A stretch of DNA of 64,000 nucleotides from Candidatus Cacconaster equi (GTDB lineage: Bacteria; Bacteroidota; Bacteroidia; Bacteroidales; UBA932). Below, piece after piece: positions 1-9,445 of this stretch. The notes beneath the pieces were generated by a model. The model ran no database searches. It saw only the letters and a program-made list of their open reading frames with translations, and had not been told where the DNA came from. The stretch is taken from the NCBI GenBank assembly GCA_018065895.1, contig JAGHSK010000002.1, positions 1 to 64,000 of the forward strand, in the 5' to 3' direction. Position 1 is the first letter of the stretch. Every line of letters starts with the position of its first letter. A program made the position numbers and the translations under genes.

Positions 1-1
1 G

Positions 2-1189
2 TATAATGATTTTCAACAATATCTTGAAGCTGAGCTTCAATCTATAAGAGAAGCCGGCTTGTATAAGGAGGAGCGCGTGATCACTTCTGCACAGCAAGCT
101 GCCATCACTGTCAGCGGTGGCAAGGAAGTGCTTAATTTCTGCGCCAACAACTACCTCGGACTGGCAAACAGCCCTGAACTTGTAAAAGCCGCAAAGGATG
201 CTCTCGATTCTCACGGTTACGGAATGTCTTCAGTTCGTTTCATCTGCGGAACGGGCGACCTTCACAAGGAACTGGAGAAAAAGATTTCAGAATTTTTCGG
301 AACTGAGGATGCCATCCTGTATGCAGCGTGCTTCGATGCCAATGGTGGAGTTTTCGAGCCGCTCTTTGATGAGAATGATGCCATTATTTCAGATGCACTC
401 AATCACGCATCAATCATTGACGGAGTCCGCCTTTGCAAGGCACAACGCTACCGTTACGCAAATGCCGACATGGAAGAGCTTGAAAAATGCCTCAAGATGG
501 CCCAGGCACAGCGTCATAGGATCATTGTAACTGACGGTGTTTTCTCGATGGACGGAAACGTTGCCCCGGTTGACAAGATTTACGAACTGGCAAGCAAGTA
601 CAACGCCATGGTAATGGTTGACGAATCGCACTCCGCCGGAGTAGTCGGGAAGACCGGGCGAGGCACCACAGAGCAATTCAATCTCCGTGGCAAGATTGAA
701 ATTCTTACCGGTACCCTCGGAAAGAGTTTCGGAGGCGCTGTCGGAGGTTTCACCACAGGAAAGAAGGAAATCATCGCAATGCTTCGCCAACGTTCACGCC
801 CATATCTGTTCTCAAACTCGATTCCACCGATGATTGCGGCAGCCGGCATAAAGATGTTCGAAATGATGAGCCGGACAAACACCCTTCAGGACAAACTGCA
901 CGCCAATACCGAATATTTCATCGGCAGGATGAAGGCGGCAGGATTCGACATCAAGCCTACTCAGTCTGCAATTTGCGCCGTAATGCTTTACGATGCAAAA
1001 CTCTCTCAGGATATGGCCGCAAAACTTCAGGAAGAGGGCATCTATGTTACCGGCTTCTATTACCCGGTAGTTCCGAAAGGACAGGCCAGAATCAGAGTTC
1101 AGGTCTCTGCCGGACACGAAAAGGAGCATCTTGACAGGTGCGTAGCTGCATTCACAAAAATCGGCAAAGAACTCGGCGTCATCAAATAA
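2..1189 (+). CDS. kbl: Glycine C-acetyltransferase (2-amino-3-ketobutyrate CoA ligase), 5' end truncated by window edge
   Basis: Frame is open from base 2 (YNDFQQYLEAELQSIREAGLYKEERVI...), so the listed TTG start at 59 is internal; PLP motif GTLGKSFGGAVGGF and the family-typical N-terminus. Confidence 0.93.
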   Translation, partial: YNDFQQYLEAELQSIREAGLYKEERVITSAQQAAITVSGGKEVLNFCANNYLGLANSPELVKAAKDALDSHGYGMSSVRFICGTGDLHKELEKKISEFFGTEDAILYAACFDANGGVFEPLFDENDAIISDALNHASIIDGVRLCKAQRYRYANADMEELEKCLKMAQAQRHRIIVTDGVFSMDGNVAPVDKIYELASKYNAMVMVDESHSAGVVGKTGRGTTEQFNLRGKIEILTGTLGKSFGGAVGGFTTGKKEIIAMLRQRSRPYLFSNSIPPMIAAAGIKMFEMMSRTNTLQDKLHANTEYFIGRMKAAGFDIKPTQSAICAVMLYDAKLSQDMAAKLQEEGIYVTGFYYPVVPKGQARIRVQVSAGHEKEHLDRCVAAFTKIGKELGVIK

Positions 1190-1205
1190 CGTATCACAAA
1201 TCAAT

Positions 1206-1242
1206 AAAAAAGGGCTTCCGGAAATTCCGGAAGCCCTTTTTT
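1206..1242. terminator. Bidirectional rho-independent terminator between convergent kbl and tsf
   Basis: aaaaaagggcttccgGAAATTccggaagccctttttt: long GC stem with A/T runs both sides. Confidence 0.9.
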
Positions 1243-1257
1243 CAAATAGTATGTCGA

Positions 1258-2256
1258 TTAGTCGTCGGTCAGAGAGAAACGATAGAATGCAATTACTTTT
1301 GCATCCTTGTCAACAGCAGCAATAGCATCCTTTACAGATGCCTTGTTGTCGCTCATCTGATATTCCTGTTCCTCAAGGGTATTCTCCTTGAAGAATTTCA
1401 TAAGACGACCATTGGCAATGTTCTGAATCATCTGTTCAGGCAGATTTGCAGCCTTTTGTTCCGCAACAGTCTTCTTGATTTCACGAGCCTGCTTAGCCTG
1501 TTCAGGAGTAAGCCATCCCTTAGCTGTATTTGACTCGATATGGTCTTCGCTGTCGCAATGAGCCGGATTGATGCCTGCTTTCTTCAAAGCGGCGTCAACG
1601 GCCTTCTGAATCTGCTCTTCCTTAGTCTTCTCAACAGCAACCTGAAGTTCCTTTTCAACAACTTCCTTAGGGCAGTCAGCAGCTGAAATGGCAACAGGGT
1701 TCATACTTACGACCTGCATTGCCACACCTTTTCCGAGTTCCTCAGCAACTGGCTTGTTGAATCCAATGATTGCACCGAGCTTGCCGTTGATGGCGTGTAC
1801 ATACTGTGCAATGTAAGGAGCCTCGAGTCTTGCATAGAAGGCAAGAGTGTGTTTTTCGCCGCTCTTTCCTGTCTGCTGTGAAATTGCATCTTCAACAGTT
1901 TCACCATTGGCCATCTTGGTAGCTTTGAGAGCTTCAAGGTCAGCAGGGAAATTTGCGATGGCCGCATCAGCGATGCCATTGGCCAAAGCCTGGAATTCAG
2001 CGTTTGAAGATACGAAGTCGGTTTCGCAGCCAAGACACACGATAATGGCCTTGTTTCCTGCAACGCGTACTTTCACTGCACCTTCAGTTGTTTCACGGTC
2101 AGCGCGCTTAGCCGCTACAAGTTTACCTTTCTCACGAATAATTTCCTGAGCACGCGTGAAGTCACCGTCAGCCTCTACGAGGGCCTTCTTGCAGTCCATC
2201 ATACCGGCGCCGGTCATCTGACGCAACTTTGCTACATCTTTAGCTGTAATGTTCAT
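1258..2256 (-). CDS. tsf: Translation elongation factor Ts
   Basis: MNITAKDVAKLRQMTGAGMMDCKKALVEADGD N-terminus; downstream of rpsB. Confidence 0.97.
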   Translation of the reverse strand: MNITAKDVAKLRQMTGAGMMDCKKALVEADGDFTRAQEIIREKGKLVAAKRADRETTEGAVKVRVAGNKAIIVCLGCETDFVSSNAEFQALANGIADAAIANFPADLEALKATKMANGETVEDAISQQTGKSGEKHTLAFYARLEAPYIAQYVHAINGKLGAIIGFNKPVAEELGKGVAMQVVSMNPVAISAADCPKEVVEKELQVAVEKTKEEQIQKAVDAALKKAGINPAHCDSEDHIESNTAKGWLTPEQAKQAREIKKTVAEQKAANLPEQMIQNIANGRLMKFFKENTLEEQEYQMSDNKASVKDAIAAVDKDAKVIAFYRFSLTDD

Positions 2257-2277
2257 GGTTAAAGATTTTAAGGTTAA

Positions 2278-3066
2278 TTATTCTTCTGTTTTAGGAGCTT
2301 TAGCTGCCTTGGGAGCCTTTGCTTTAGGAGCATCCTCTTCCTTTACAGGAGCTTCATCCTTCTCTTTCTCTTTTTCGATACGACGTTCTTCAAGACCCTC
2401 TGCAATAGCCTGGCAGAGTGTTCCGGTGATAAGCTGAATACTCTTTGCTGCATCGTCGTTTGCTGGAATCACATAATCAATTGTGGTAGGATCGCAACAT
2501 GTATCAACCATTGCGATAACAGGGATATTGAGACGATTTGCTTCGCGTACAGCGTTGATTTCCTTCTGAACGTCAACAACGAAAATTGCTGAAGGAAGGC
2601 GGTTGAGGTCGGCGATTGAGCCGAGGTTCTTCTCAAGTTTAGCTCTCTGGCGTGATACCTGGAGACGCTCGCGTTTTGCCAAAGTATCGAATGTTCCGTC
2701 AGTAATCATCTTGTCGATGGTATTCATCTTCTTGACGGCCTTGCGGATAGTAGGGAAGTTGGTAAGCATGCCACCTGCCCAGCGCTCGGTTACGTATGGC
2801 ATATTGACGTTTTTAGCGCATTCTGCCACGATGTCTTTGGCCTGTTTCTTTGTAGCTACAAAAAGAATCTTGCGGCCTGCCTTTGCAAGCTGCTTCATCA
2901 TATTTGAAGCCTCATCTATTTTGACAACAGTCTTATGCAGGTCGATGATATGGATTCCGTTTTTCTCCATGAAAATATAAGGAGCCATCTTAGGATTCCA
3001 TTTTCTCTTCAGGTGACCGAAGTGAACACCTGCATCAAGTAAGTCCTGGAAATTAGTTCTAGACAT
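2278..3066 (-). CDS. rpsB: 30S ribosomal protein S2
   Basis: FQDLLDAGVHFGHLKRKWNPKMAPYIFMEKNGIHIIDLHKT. Confidence 0.97.
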   Translation of the reverse strand: MSRTNFQDLLDAGVHFGHLKRKWNPKMAPYIFMEKNGIHIIDLHKTVVKIDEASNMMKQLAKAGRKILFVATKKQAKDIVAECAKNVNMPYVTERWAGGMLTNFPTIRKAVKKMNTIDKMITDGTFDTLAKRERLQVSRQRAKLEKNLGSIADLNRLPSAIFVVDVQKEINAVREANRLNIPVIAMVDTCCDPTTIDYVIPANDDAAKSIQLITGTLCQAIAEGLEERRIEKEKEKDEAPVKEEDAPKAKAPKAAKAPKTEE

Positions 3067-3249
3067 TTTGAATGTTTTTTATTTGGTTTTAATTCTATAC
3101 TCTCCTTTAAAGCGAGAGTCCTCTTTTCATCAATCAGGAGTAGCGGCTCCGCCGGTCTCCTCGATTTTCCGCAGCGAGACAAACTTCAGGCAGCCACAAG
3201 GGATCCGGGAGTTTTGAATCTCGACTGTGCTTCAAGTAAATCAGCGATA

Positions 3250-3639
3250 CTATCGTTTGCTGAACTGGAAGCGTCTACGTGCACCAGGCTGTCCAGGTTT
3301 CTTACGTTCAACCTCACGGGCGTCACGGGTAAGAAAACCGTTAGACTTCAAAACAGGGCGATAAGCCTCTGCATCGGCTTTGCAAAGAGCGCGGGCGATA
3401 CCGAGACGGATAGCCTCTGCCTGACCTTTGATTCCACCGCCGTCAACATTGATCTTGATGTCAAAGTTTGCGAGGGTCTCTGTAAGGCTCAATGGCTGGT
3501 TAACGATATATTTCAATGTGTCTTCCTTGAAATATTCATCCAAAGGACGGCCATTGATTGTGATTGTACCGTTACCATTGCACAGATAAACGCGAGCAAC
3601 TGCTGATTTACGTCTGCCAAGGGCGTTAATTACTTCCAT
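3250..3639 (-). CDS. rpsI: 30S ribosomal protein S9
   Basis: [14 protein letters not shown] ... C-terminal [17 protein letters not shown]. Confidence 0.97.
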   Translation of the reverse strand: MEVINALGRRKSAVARVYLCNGNGTITINGRPLDEYFKEDTLKYIVNQPLSLTETLANFDIKINVDGGGIKGQAEAIRLGIARALCKADAEAYRPVLKSNGFLTRDAREVERKKPGQPGARRRFQFSKR

Positions 3640-3647
3640 GCTGCGAT

Positions 3648-4100
3648 TTAAATTTCGTTAAGGTTAATTTGTTTTGGTTGCTGTGCCTGATGAGGATGCT
3701 CTGCGCCTTCATATACATAAAGGTTGCGGAACAGCTGTGCACCAAGGCGATTCTTTGGAAGCATACCTTTTACGGCATTCTCCACAACTGCAGTCGGCTT
3801 TTTGGCCATAAGCTTCTCAGGTGTGGTGTAGCGCTGTCCTCCCGGATAACCGGTGTGGTGTACGTACACCTTGTCCGTCATCTTGTTGCCTGTCATGCGG
3901 ACTTTTGCGGCGTTGATAATGATAACATTGTCGCCACAATCAACATGAGGGGTGAAGTTTGCCTTCTCCTTTCCACGAAGGACGAGGGCAACTCTGGAAG
4001 CCAGACGACCAAGAACCTGATCTGTAGCATCAATGACTACCCAATTCTTTGTTGCGGTAGCATTGTTGACTGAGATAGTCTTGTAACTTAAAGTGTCCAC
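3648..4100 (-). CDS. rplM: 50S ribosomal protein L13
   Basis: [27 protein letters not shown]; adjacent to rpsI. Confidence 0.97.
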   Translation of the reverse strand: MDTLSYKTISVNNATATKNWVVIDATDQVLGRLASRVALVLRGKEKANFTPHVDCGDNVIIINAAKVRMTGNKMTDKVYVHHTGYPGGQRYTTPEKLMAKKPTAVVENAVKGMLPKNRLGAQLFRNLYVYEGAEHPHQAQQPKQINLNEI

Positions 4101-4161
4101 TTTGTTGATTTTTAGGTTAATACTTAATTTTTGCTGCGATTCCCCCTAATTTTGGGGGCTG

Positions 4162-4192
4162 CAAATTTACTAATAATTTTCAGTACGGCAAA
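4162..4192 (-). promoter_or_regulatory. Bacteroidota sigma-ABfr-type promoter for rplM-rpsI-rpsB-tsf
   Basis: Reverse strand TTTG-N19-TAAATTTG, exact match to the TTTG/TAnnTTTG consensus. Confidence 0.75.
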
Positions 4193-4278
4193 TTATTTTC
4201 CCAAAATGGCGGCCAATTGTTGAAAAGTCTGTTCAAAAAGTGAATTCTAATTGATATGCGTTTGTTATTTTTGCGTCC

Positions 4279-5253
4279 GTGAAAATAGGAAACATAGACC
4301 TTGGCCAAAGACCGGTGATACTGGCTCCGATGGAAGACGTGACCGACGCCTCCTTCAGGTTCATATGCAAGGAATATGGCGCCGACATGGTCTATACGGA
4401 ATTCATTTCATCCGACGGATTGATTCGCGATGCCGTAAAGACTATTGCGAAGATGCAGGTATGCGATGCGGAACGCCCGATCGGCATACAGATCTACGGA
4501 CACATTCCTGATGCGATGGTGGAAGCGGCTGTGCGGGCGGAAGCTGCAGGTCCTGATCTGATTGACATCAATTTCGGCTGTCCTGTAAACAAAATCGCGA
4601 AAAGAGGCGCCGGCAGCGGGATGATGAGGGAGCCGGACAAGATGGTGGAGATTACGCGAAGAGTGGTGGAGGCCGTAAAACTGCCGGTTACAGTCAAAAC
4701 CCGCCTCGGGTGGGATGATGACAGCAAAATAATAGTGGAGCTTGCGGAACGTCTGCAGGATGTCGGTATTTCAGCTCTGACGATACACGGGCGGACCAGA
4801 TGCCAGCTTTACAAGGGTGAGGCGGACTGGACGCTGATAGGCCAGGTGAAAAGCAACCCGAGAATGACCATTCCGATTATCGGAAACGGTGATATAACCA
4901 CGCCCGAAAAGGCAAAGGACGCGTTTGACAGATACGGCGTTGACGGCGTGATGATAGGCCGGGCCAGCTTCGGCCACCCGTGGATTTTCAAGGAGGTGAA
5001 ACACTACCTGGAGACAGGTGAGATTCTGCCGCCTATGAGTGTGGCGGACAGAGTTGCCCTGGCAAAGAAACATCTTGCCAAATCCTTGTCAGTAAAGGGA
5101 GACCGCGTAGGCGTACTTGAAATGAGACGGCACTTGAGCTGCTATTTCAAAGGTCTTGACAACTTCAAGGAGACACGCTTGAAGCTCGTGACCACCAATG
5201 AACCGGACAAATTGTTCGAATTGTTAGATTACATAAACGAAACTTGGAAATAG
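4279..5253 (+). CDS. dusB: tRNA-dihydrouridine synthase (DusB-like), GTG start
   Basis: MKIGNIDLGQRPVILAPMEDVTDASFR; DINFGCPVNKI; GNGDI; GVDGVMIGRA. Confidence 0.93.
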   Translation: MKIGNIDLGQRPVILAPMEDVTDASFRFICKEYGADMVYTEFISSDGLIRDAVKTIAKMQVCDAERPIGIQIYGHIPDAMVEAAVRAEAAGPDLIDINFGCPVNKIAKRGAGSGMMREPDKMVEITRRVVEAVKLPVTVKTRLGWDDDSKIIVELAERLQDVGISALTIHGRTRCQLYKGEADWTLIGQVKSNPRMTIPIIGNGDITTPEKAKDAFDRYGVDGVMIGRASFGHPWIFKEVKHYLETGEILPPMSVADRVALAKKHLAKSLSVKGDRVGVLEMRRHLSCYFKGLDNFKETRLKLVTTNEPDKLFELLDYINETWK

Positions 5254-5259
5254 ATTGGC

Positions 5260-6456
5260 ATGATCAGCAAATTCTTACTTTTTCCATATTATCTGACCTT
5301 GAAGATCAGGAATCACCTCTATGACACAGGAAAGCTGAAATCGACGAGGTACGACATTCCTGTGCTGTCAGTCGGCAACATAGCTGCGGGAGGGACTGGA
5401 AAAACCCCTATGGTGGAGTTGATGCTAAAGATTTTGTCTGAGAAGAGCAAAGTGGCCGTGCTTTCAAGGGGATATAAGAGGAAAAGCAAGGGCTTTCGTC
5501 TGGTCAATTGCGACGATTCCGCTGAAATTGTCGGAGATGAGCCTCTTCAGATCAAAAGGAAATTCCCTCAGGCAATCGTCGCCGTTGATATCGAACGTAC
5601 CAATGCCATTGAACAGCTGCTTTCTCTCAACCAAAGCGAACGCCCTGACATCATTCTGCTCGACGATGCCATGCAATACAGGAAGCTCATTCCAAGTGAA
5701 ACTTTTGCTCTTGTCGATTACAACCGCCCGCTTTTCAAGGATGAGCTCCTGCCCATCGGCCGCTTGAGAGACATCCCCAACCAGATACGCCGCGCAGAAA
5801 CCGTAATTTTGACAAAATCTCCGGAATATCTCAACGAATGGGAAATAGGGAGAGCACGGCAGGCTAACAGACTCCGCCCCGAGCAGAACCTCTATTTCAC
5901 CAAACTGCACTACTGTACACCTAAAGCTGTCTTTGAAGGAATCGGTGACAACCACTACATATATTCCAAGGAAGTATTCCTTTTCTCAGGCATAGCCGAT
6001 GACAAACTGATACTGCTCCATTTGAGTGAAAAATATGAATGGATCGCCCATAAACGCTTTTCGGATCACCATTCCTTTACAAAACACGACATCAACTCAC
6101 TGCGTCGCTTCGCACAGAAGCATCCTCGGACGCTGCTGCTCACCACAGAAAAAGACGCTCAGAGGCTGCTGCATCGAGATAACCTCGGCGATGATGTAAA
6201 GAAAAGGCTCTTCTATCTGCCTGTCGAGACCGAATTCCTTACCTGGGACGAATATTTCCGCTTCCAGAAAGCACTGCTTGAATATGTGCCGGCCAAAGCT
6301 ACTGAACCTCAAGAAGAAGAAAAAGCAGAAGCAGCAGCATCAAAGCAGGAGGAAGTCCCGGAGATGGAGCAAAAAGAAAGCCCGGAGCCTCAGAAAGAGG
6401 AGAAACCGGGCTATCTCAAACCTATGGAACCTGTAAACGGAGGTCTGCTCTTCTGA
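5260..6456 (+). CDS. lpxK: Tetraacyldisaccharide 4'-kinase with acidic C-terminal tail
   Basis: SVGNIAAGGTGKTPMVELM Walker A, VAVLSRGYKRKSKGF, ILLDDAMQYRKL. Confidence 0.92.
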   Translation: MISKFLLFPYYLTLKIRNHLYDTGKLKSTRYDIPVLSVGNIAAGGTGKTPMVELMLKILSEKSKVAVLSRGYKRKSKGFRLVNCDDSAEIVGDEPLQIKRKFPQAIVAVDIERTNAIEQLLSLNQSERPDIILLDDAMQYRKLIPSETFALVDYNRPLFKDELLPIGRLRDIPNQIRRAETVILTKSPEYLNEWEIGRARQANRLRPEQNLYFTKLHYCTPKAVFEGIGDNHYIYSKEVFLFSGIADDKLILLHLSEKYEWIAHKRFSDHHSFTKHDINSLRRFAQKHPRTLLLTTEKDAQRLLHRDNLGDDVKKRLFYLPVETEFLTWDEYFRFQKALLEYVPAKATEPQEEEKAEAAASKQEEVPEMEQKESPEPQKEEKPGYLKPMEPVNGGLLF

Positions 6457-6464
6457 TTACATCT

Positions 6465-8990
6465 CTATCTGTAAACCTTTTCAGTTGAGAAGAAAGGCCG
6501 TCCTTCTTCTGTCATACCTTCGAGGACAATCGTATAAGGCACCTTGTGGTCTGAAGTATAGAAATCAAACTTGATTTCTCCATCTTCGGAGGTCAGAGCC
6601 GGATCCCAATAGAGTGTACTGCGCATCTTTTCAGGCATCCTCCTTGATGCTGACGACTCATATACAGGGTTGTAAAATCTTCTCGGCCGCTGCCATCCCA
6701 AAGGAACACCTTCATCCACGTTTGTGGCTGAATCGTGAACGAGCATCTTGGTCTTGATAAGAATCACACTTCTCGGTGCAAGCATATTGCCGGCAGAAGT
6801 ATTGAACTGCATCGCATCATTTCCCTTGATGTATGCGAAACCTTCAAGATCCGACACGTTGATGCCTTCAAGAGCCTCACAGGTAGTCTGCATTCCATTC
6901 ATGAACACGATGATTTCCTCCCATCCGCTTGTCAGACTGAACTGGCTTGAAACCCTTTGAGTACGGCACATGATGGTTCTCGCCCCTGTCTGGGTATCCG
7001 TGGTGTCTCCGTCAAAACTTACGACCATGTCACCGAAGCGCAAAGGAGGGCAAGTTGAAACTATGTAGGTCATCAAATCATAATCGGCATATTGGGCAAG
7101 CTCCGACTCAGAGCGATATTGGCCCTCCTTGAAAGTGAAATCAGGGAACGGTGATATGTTCACGTCCTTCCGCACTCTGGCACCGGTCACATAAGAAGGA
7201 TTCAACGTATAAACCATCTCTCCTCCTGCCTGATAATATTCGCTCATCGCCTCCAGCTTATACTGATTGTCATATCCTGAACGGCTCAAATAAGATGGAT
7301 ATTTGTGATATTTTGCGAAGATGTCCGGATCTACGTAAGGGGTGAAACGCTTTGTGGAGCCACCAAGGCTCATGGCAGCTACAAGGAACTTGGTCCCTTC
7401 AGGGAAATCAAGGCCGTTCAACGCGAAATATCCTGTTGTATCAAGCTGTCCCATTGCGGTGAAGCCGATTGACGGAGCCACGAATGAAACGATCGATTTC
7501 CTCGCCTTGGCAAACGAACCCTTCACCACTCCGCTGATTGATTGTGAATACTCCTTTCCGAACTGCGGCATCATGCTTTCACCCTTCATGATCTTAGGCA
7601 GGTCATAATATTTCCAGCCGTGAGTCAGCATAACCATATCCATTTCACGGATTCTCTCCGCAAGCGGTCTGTTCTCATCAAAAAGACGTTGTGAATTCTC
7701 CACGAACGACATCAGTTCACTGCCCAGGTAGTGGTATGACACAATATTGTATCCCTTTCCGGAATATGGGGCATAACTGTCGTCCGACACGGAAACCGAG
7801 TAATCTCCCTGCGGTGCCTTGACACTGCATGATACACGTTCCTTCGGCCCGTATTCCTCCTTTCCCTCCTGGATTTTTGAAGTCAGTGAAGCTGATGGAT
7901 ATACGAAGAAAGCTCTTTCCGCATACACGTTACCATCCTTGTCAATAACGGCAACATTGTTTATGCCGTCGGCCAGAAGGTTGTAAGGAACCTTCATACG
8001 GCTGTTGCGGATGCTGTATGGTATCGCCATGAATATTTCCGTACCGTCATGCACCACCACATAGGTAGAGTCCGGGAGCTCCAGATTACATTTAGAAACC
8101 ACAACCTCCGCTGCATCCTTTGCCGCATTGAGAGTGATTATAACCGCTGAAGGGGCCGGCTTAGGAAAATCCACCTTCTTGTCAAGTCCGTTCTCATCCG
8201 TAACTTTCGCAATGATTTTCTCTTCTCCGGCAGGGATGAACGCATTGACGCAAGCCATACCATATCTATCTGTCCTGAACTCTGAGAGAAGCTGGTCTCC
8301 GGCAAAAATCTGTCCGCTGACCTCTGTGCCCAGACCGTCCTGCCCCACTGCACGTACACCGAACCTCGCAGGCTGACCTGACACGTACCTGCCGCTCTCC
8401 GGAAGGAACTGCACGTCAACGTCATATTTCACAGTTCTCTTCTTTGTATAAGGATTTTCAACACCCATATCCTCATATTTCTTCTCCTCACGCACCTCCT
8501 GTTCAACCATCTGCTTGACCACGTCATCCTTCATAGGATTACGTATCTCGAGGTTCTTGAAGAACATATATTCAGGCTCCCTGTTAAGCATCCAGTATGT
8601 ATAAGCCCTGACAGTGGCTATGCCGGTGTTGAGATTCTCCGGAATCTTCATATAGCCTGTGAACATTCCGTCATTCCTCTTCACCTTCACCCTTGTACGG
8701 ACGTCATATCTGTTCTCGCTCTTGTTATTGGCCAGATTCTTCTCAGCCATTTCCGAAAAAAGTTCCACATATATATAATTGCACTCCGGAAATTCTGACA
8801 GCGCTGACACGTTGGTAAGATAGCCCTTGAACCAAAGAGTGTCACCTACGCAGTAAACCTCACGGTCAGTGTGCAGGTACAACTTTTCGGGAGAGAGCAG
8901 TTTTGAATACTGCTCGAAATTATCATCGGCAAAAACTGCTGAGCAGAGCAAAAGCCCTGAAAGTACAGTTACAATTCCCAATCTCTTCAT
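6465..8990 (-). CDS. Secreted MG2 (alpha-2-macroglobulin-like) domain protein
   Basis: Signal peptide; KLYLHTDREVYCVGDTLWFKGYL motif; 841 aa. Confidence 0.7.
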   Translation of the reverse strand: MKRLGIVTVLSGLLLCSAVFADDNFEQYSKLLSPEKLYLHTDREVYCVGDTLWFKGYLTNVSALSEFPECNYIYVELFSEMAEKNLANNKSENRYDVRTRVKVKRNDGMFTGYMKIPENLNTGIATVRAYTYWMLNREPEYMFFKNLEIRNPMKDDVVKQMVEQEVREEKKYEDMGVENPYTKKRTVKYDVDVQFLPESGRYVSGQPARFGVRAVGQDGLGTEVSGQIFAGDQLLSEFRTDRYGMACVNAFIPAGEEKIIAKVTDENGLDKKVDFPKPAPSAVIITLNAAKDAAEVVVSKCNLELPDSTYVVVHDGTEIFMAIPYSIRNSRMKVPYNLLADGINNVAVIDKDGNVYAERAFFVYPSASLTSKIQEGKEEYGPKERVSCSVKAPQGDYSVSVSDDSYAPYSGKGYNIVSYHYLGSELMSFVENSQRLFDENRPLAERIREMDMVMLTHGWKYYDLPKIMKGESMMPQFGKEYSQSISGVVKGSFAKARKSIVSFVAPSIGFTAMGQLDTTGYFALNGLDFPEGTKFLVAAMSLGGSTKRFTPYVDPDIFAKYHKYPSYLSRSGYDNQYKLEAMSEYYQAGGEMVYTLNPSYVTGARVRKDVNISPFPDFTFKEGQYRSESELAQYADYDLMTYIVSTCPPLRFGDMVVSFDGDTTDTQTGARTIMCRTQRVSSQFSLTSGWEEIIVFMNGMQTTCEALEGINVSDLEGFAYIKGNDAMQFNTSAGNMLAPRSVILIKTKMLVHDSATNVDEGVPLGWQRPRRFYNPVYESSASRRMPEKMRSTLYWDPALTSEDGEIKFDFYTSDHKVPYTIVLEGMTEEGRPFFSTEKVYR

Positions 8991-9080
8991 ATTTCAGTAT
9001 ATAATAATCCAATTTAATTAGACACAAATTTACGAAGAAGATTTAATCATACCTCACTTTATTATAAAAAAGATAAGCAA

Positions 9081-9104
9081 GGCTGCCCGAAAATCCGGAC
9101 AGCC
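9081..9104 (-). terminator. Hairpin terminator downstream of SusD relic
   Basis: ggctgcccgaaaatccggacagcc stem-loop followed on the minus strand by ctt...cttttttat. Confidence 0.55.
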
Positions 9105-9134
9105 CTGCCAAATAATCTGATCTTAGATCAGTTA

Positions 9135-9209
9135 CAAAAGATTAATTCTGGTCTGAATCCCACCATACTGGAATTGTCCAAACGTCAGATTCCTGATGTC
9201 CACGTAGCT
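9135..9209 (-). pseudogene. SusD C-terminal relic
   Basis: Minus-strand frame not in the ORF track reads ...TELRGHQESDVWTIPVWWDSDQN*, alignable to the intact SusD tail EVKSWATRDDIWSIHVWWDTNVD* at 10572; upstream sequence does not keep this frame as SusD. Confidence 0.65.
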
Positions 9210-9360
9210 CAGTCCTACCTTTCTTTCGAATGCCTTGTTGTGGCTTTCGAAATAATCCAGAATCCCCCTGTCAGGGCCTGGATGGAGAAGTACTTTGAAT
9301 AGTTTATTCATTTGACGAAGATTTTTTAGAAAAAAGTGCACTGAATATAACCATTAACCT

Positions 9361-9397
9361 AAAAAATACCGGGGCCCGTTCCAATCCGGCCCCGGTA
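9361..9397 (-). terminator. Rho-independent terminator of hydrolase gene
   Basis: Minus strand taccggggcc-ggattggaac-gggccccggta followed by TTTTTT. Confidence 0.85.
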
Positions 9398-9445
9398 CTG
9401 ACACTGTCATCAAAGTTATTGCAAATCCAATCGATTGCAGGACAA

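Noticed and set aside
1138-1533. 131-aa plus-strand ORF at the kbl/tsf junction
   Set aside because: Crosses a strong bidirectional terminator and is antisense to tsf
9132-9341. 69-aa listed ORF as a real gene
   Set aside because: A different frame over the same bases ends in a SusD-type C-terminus, so the region is better read as a relic
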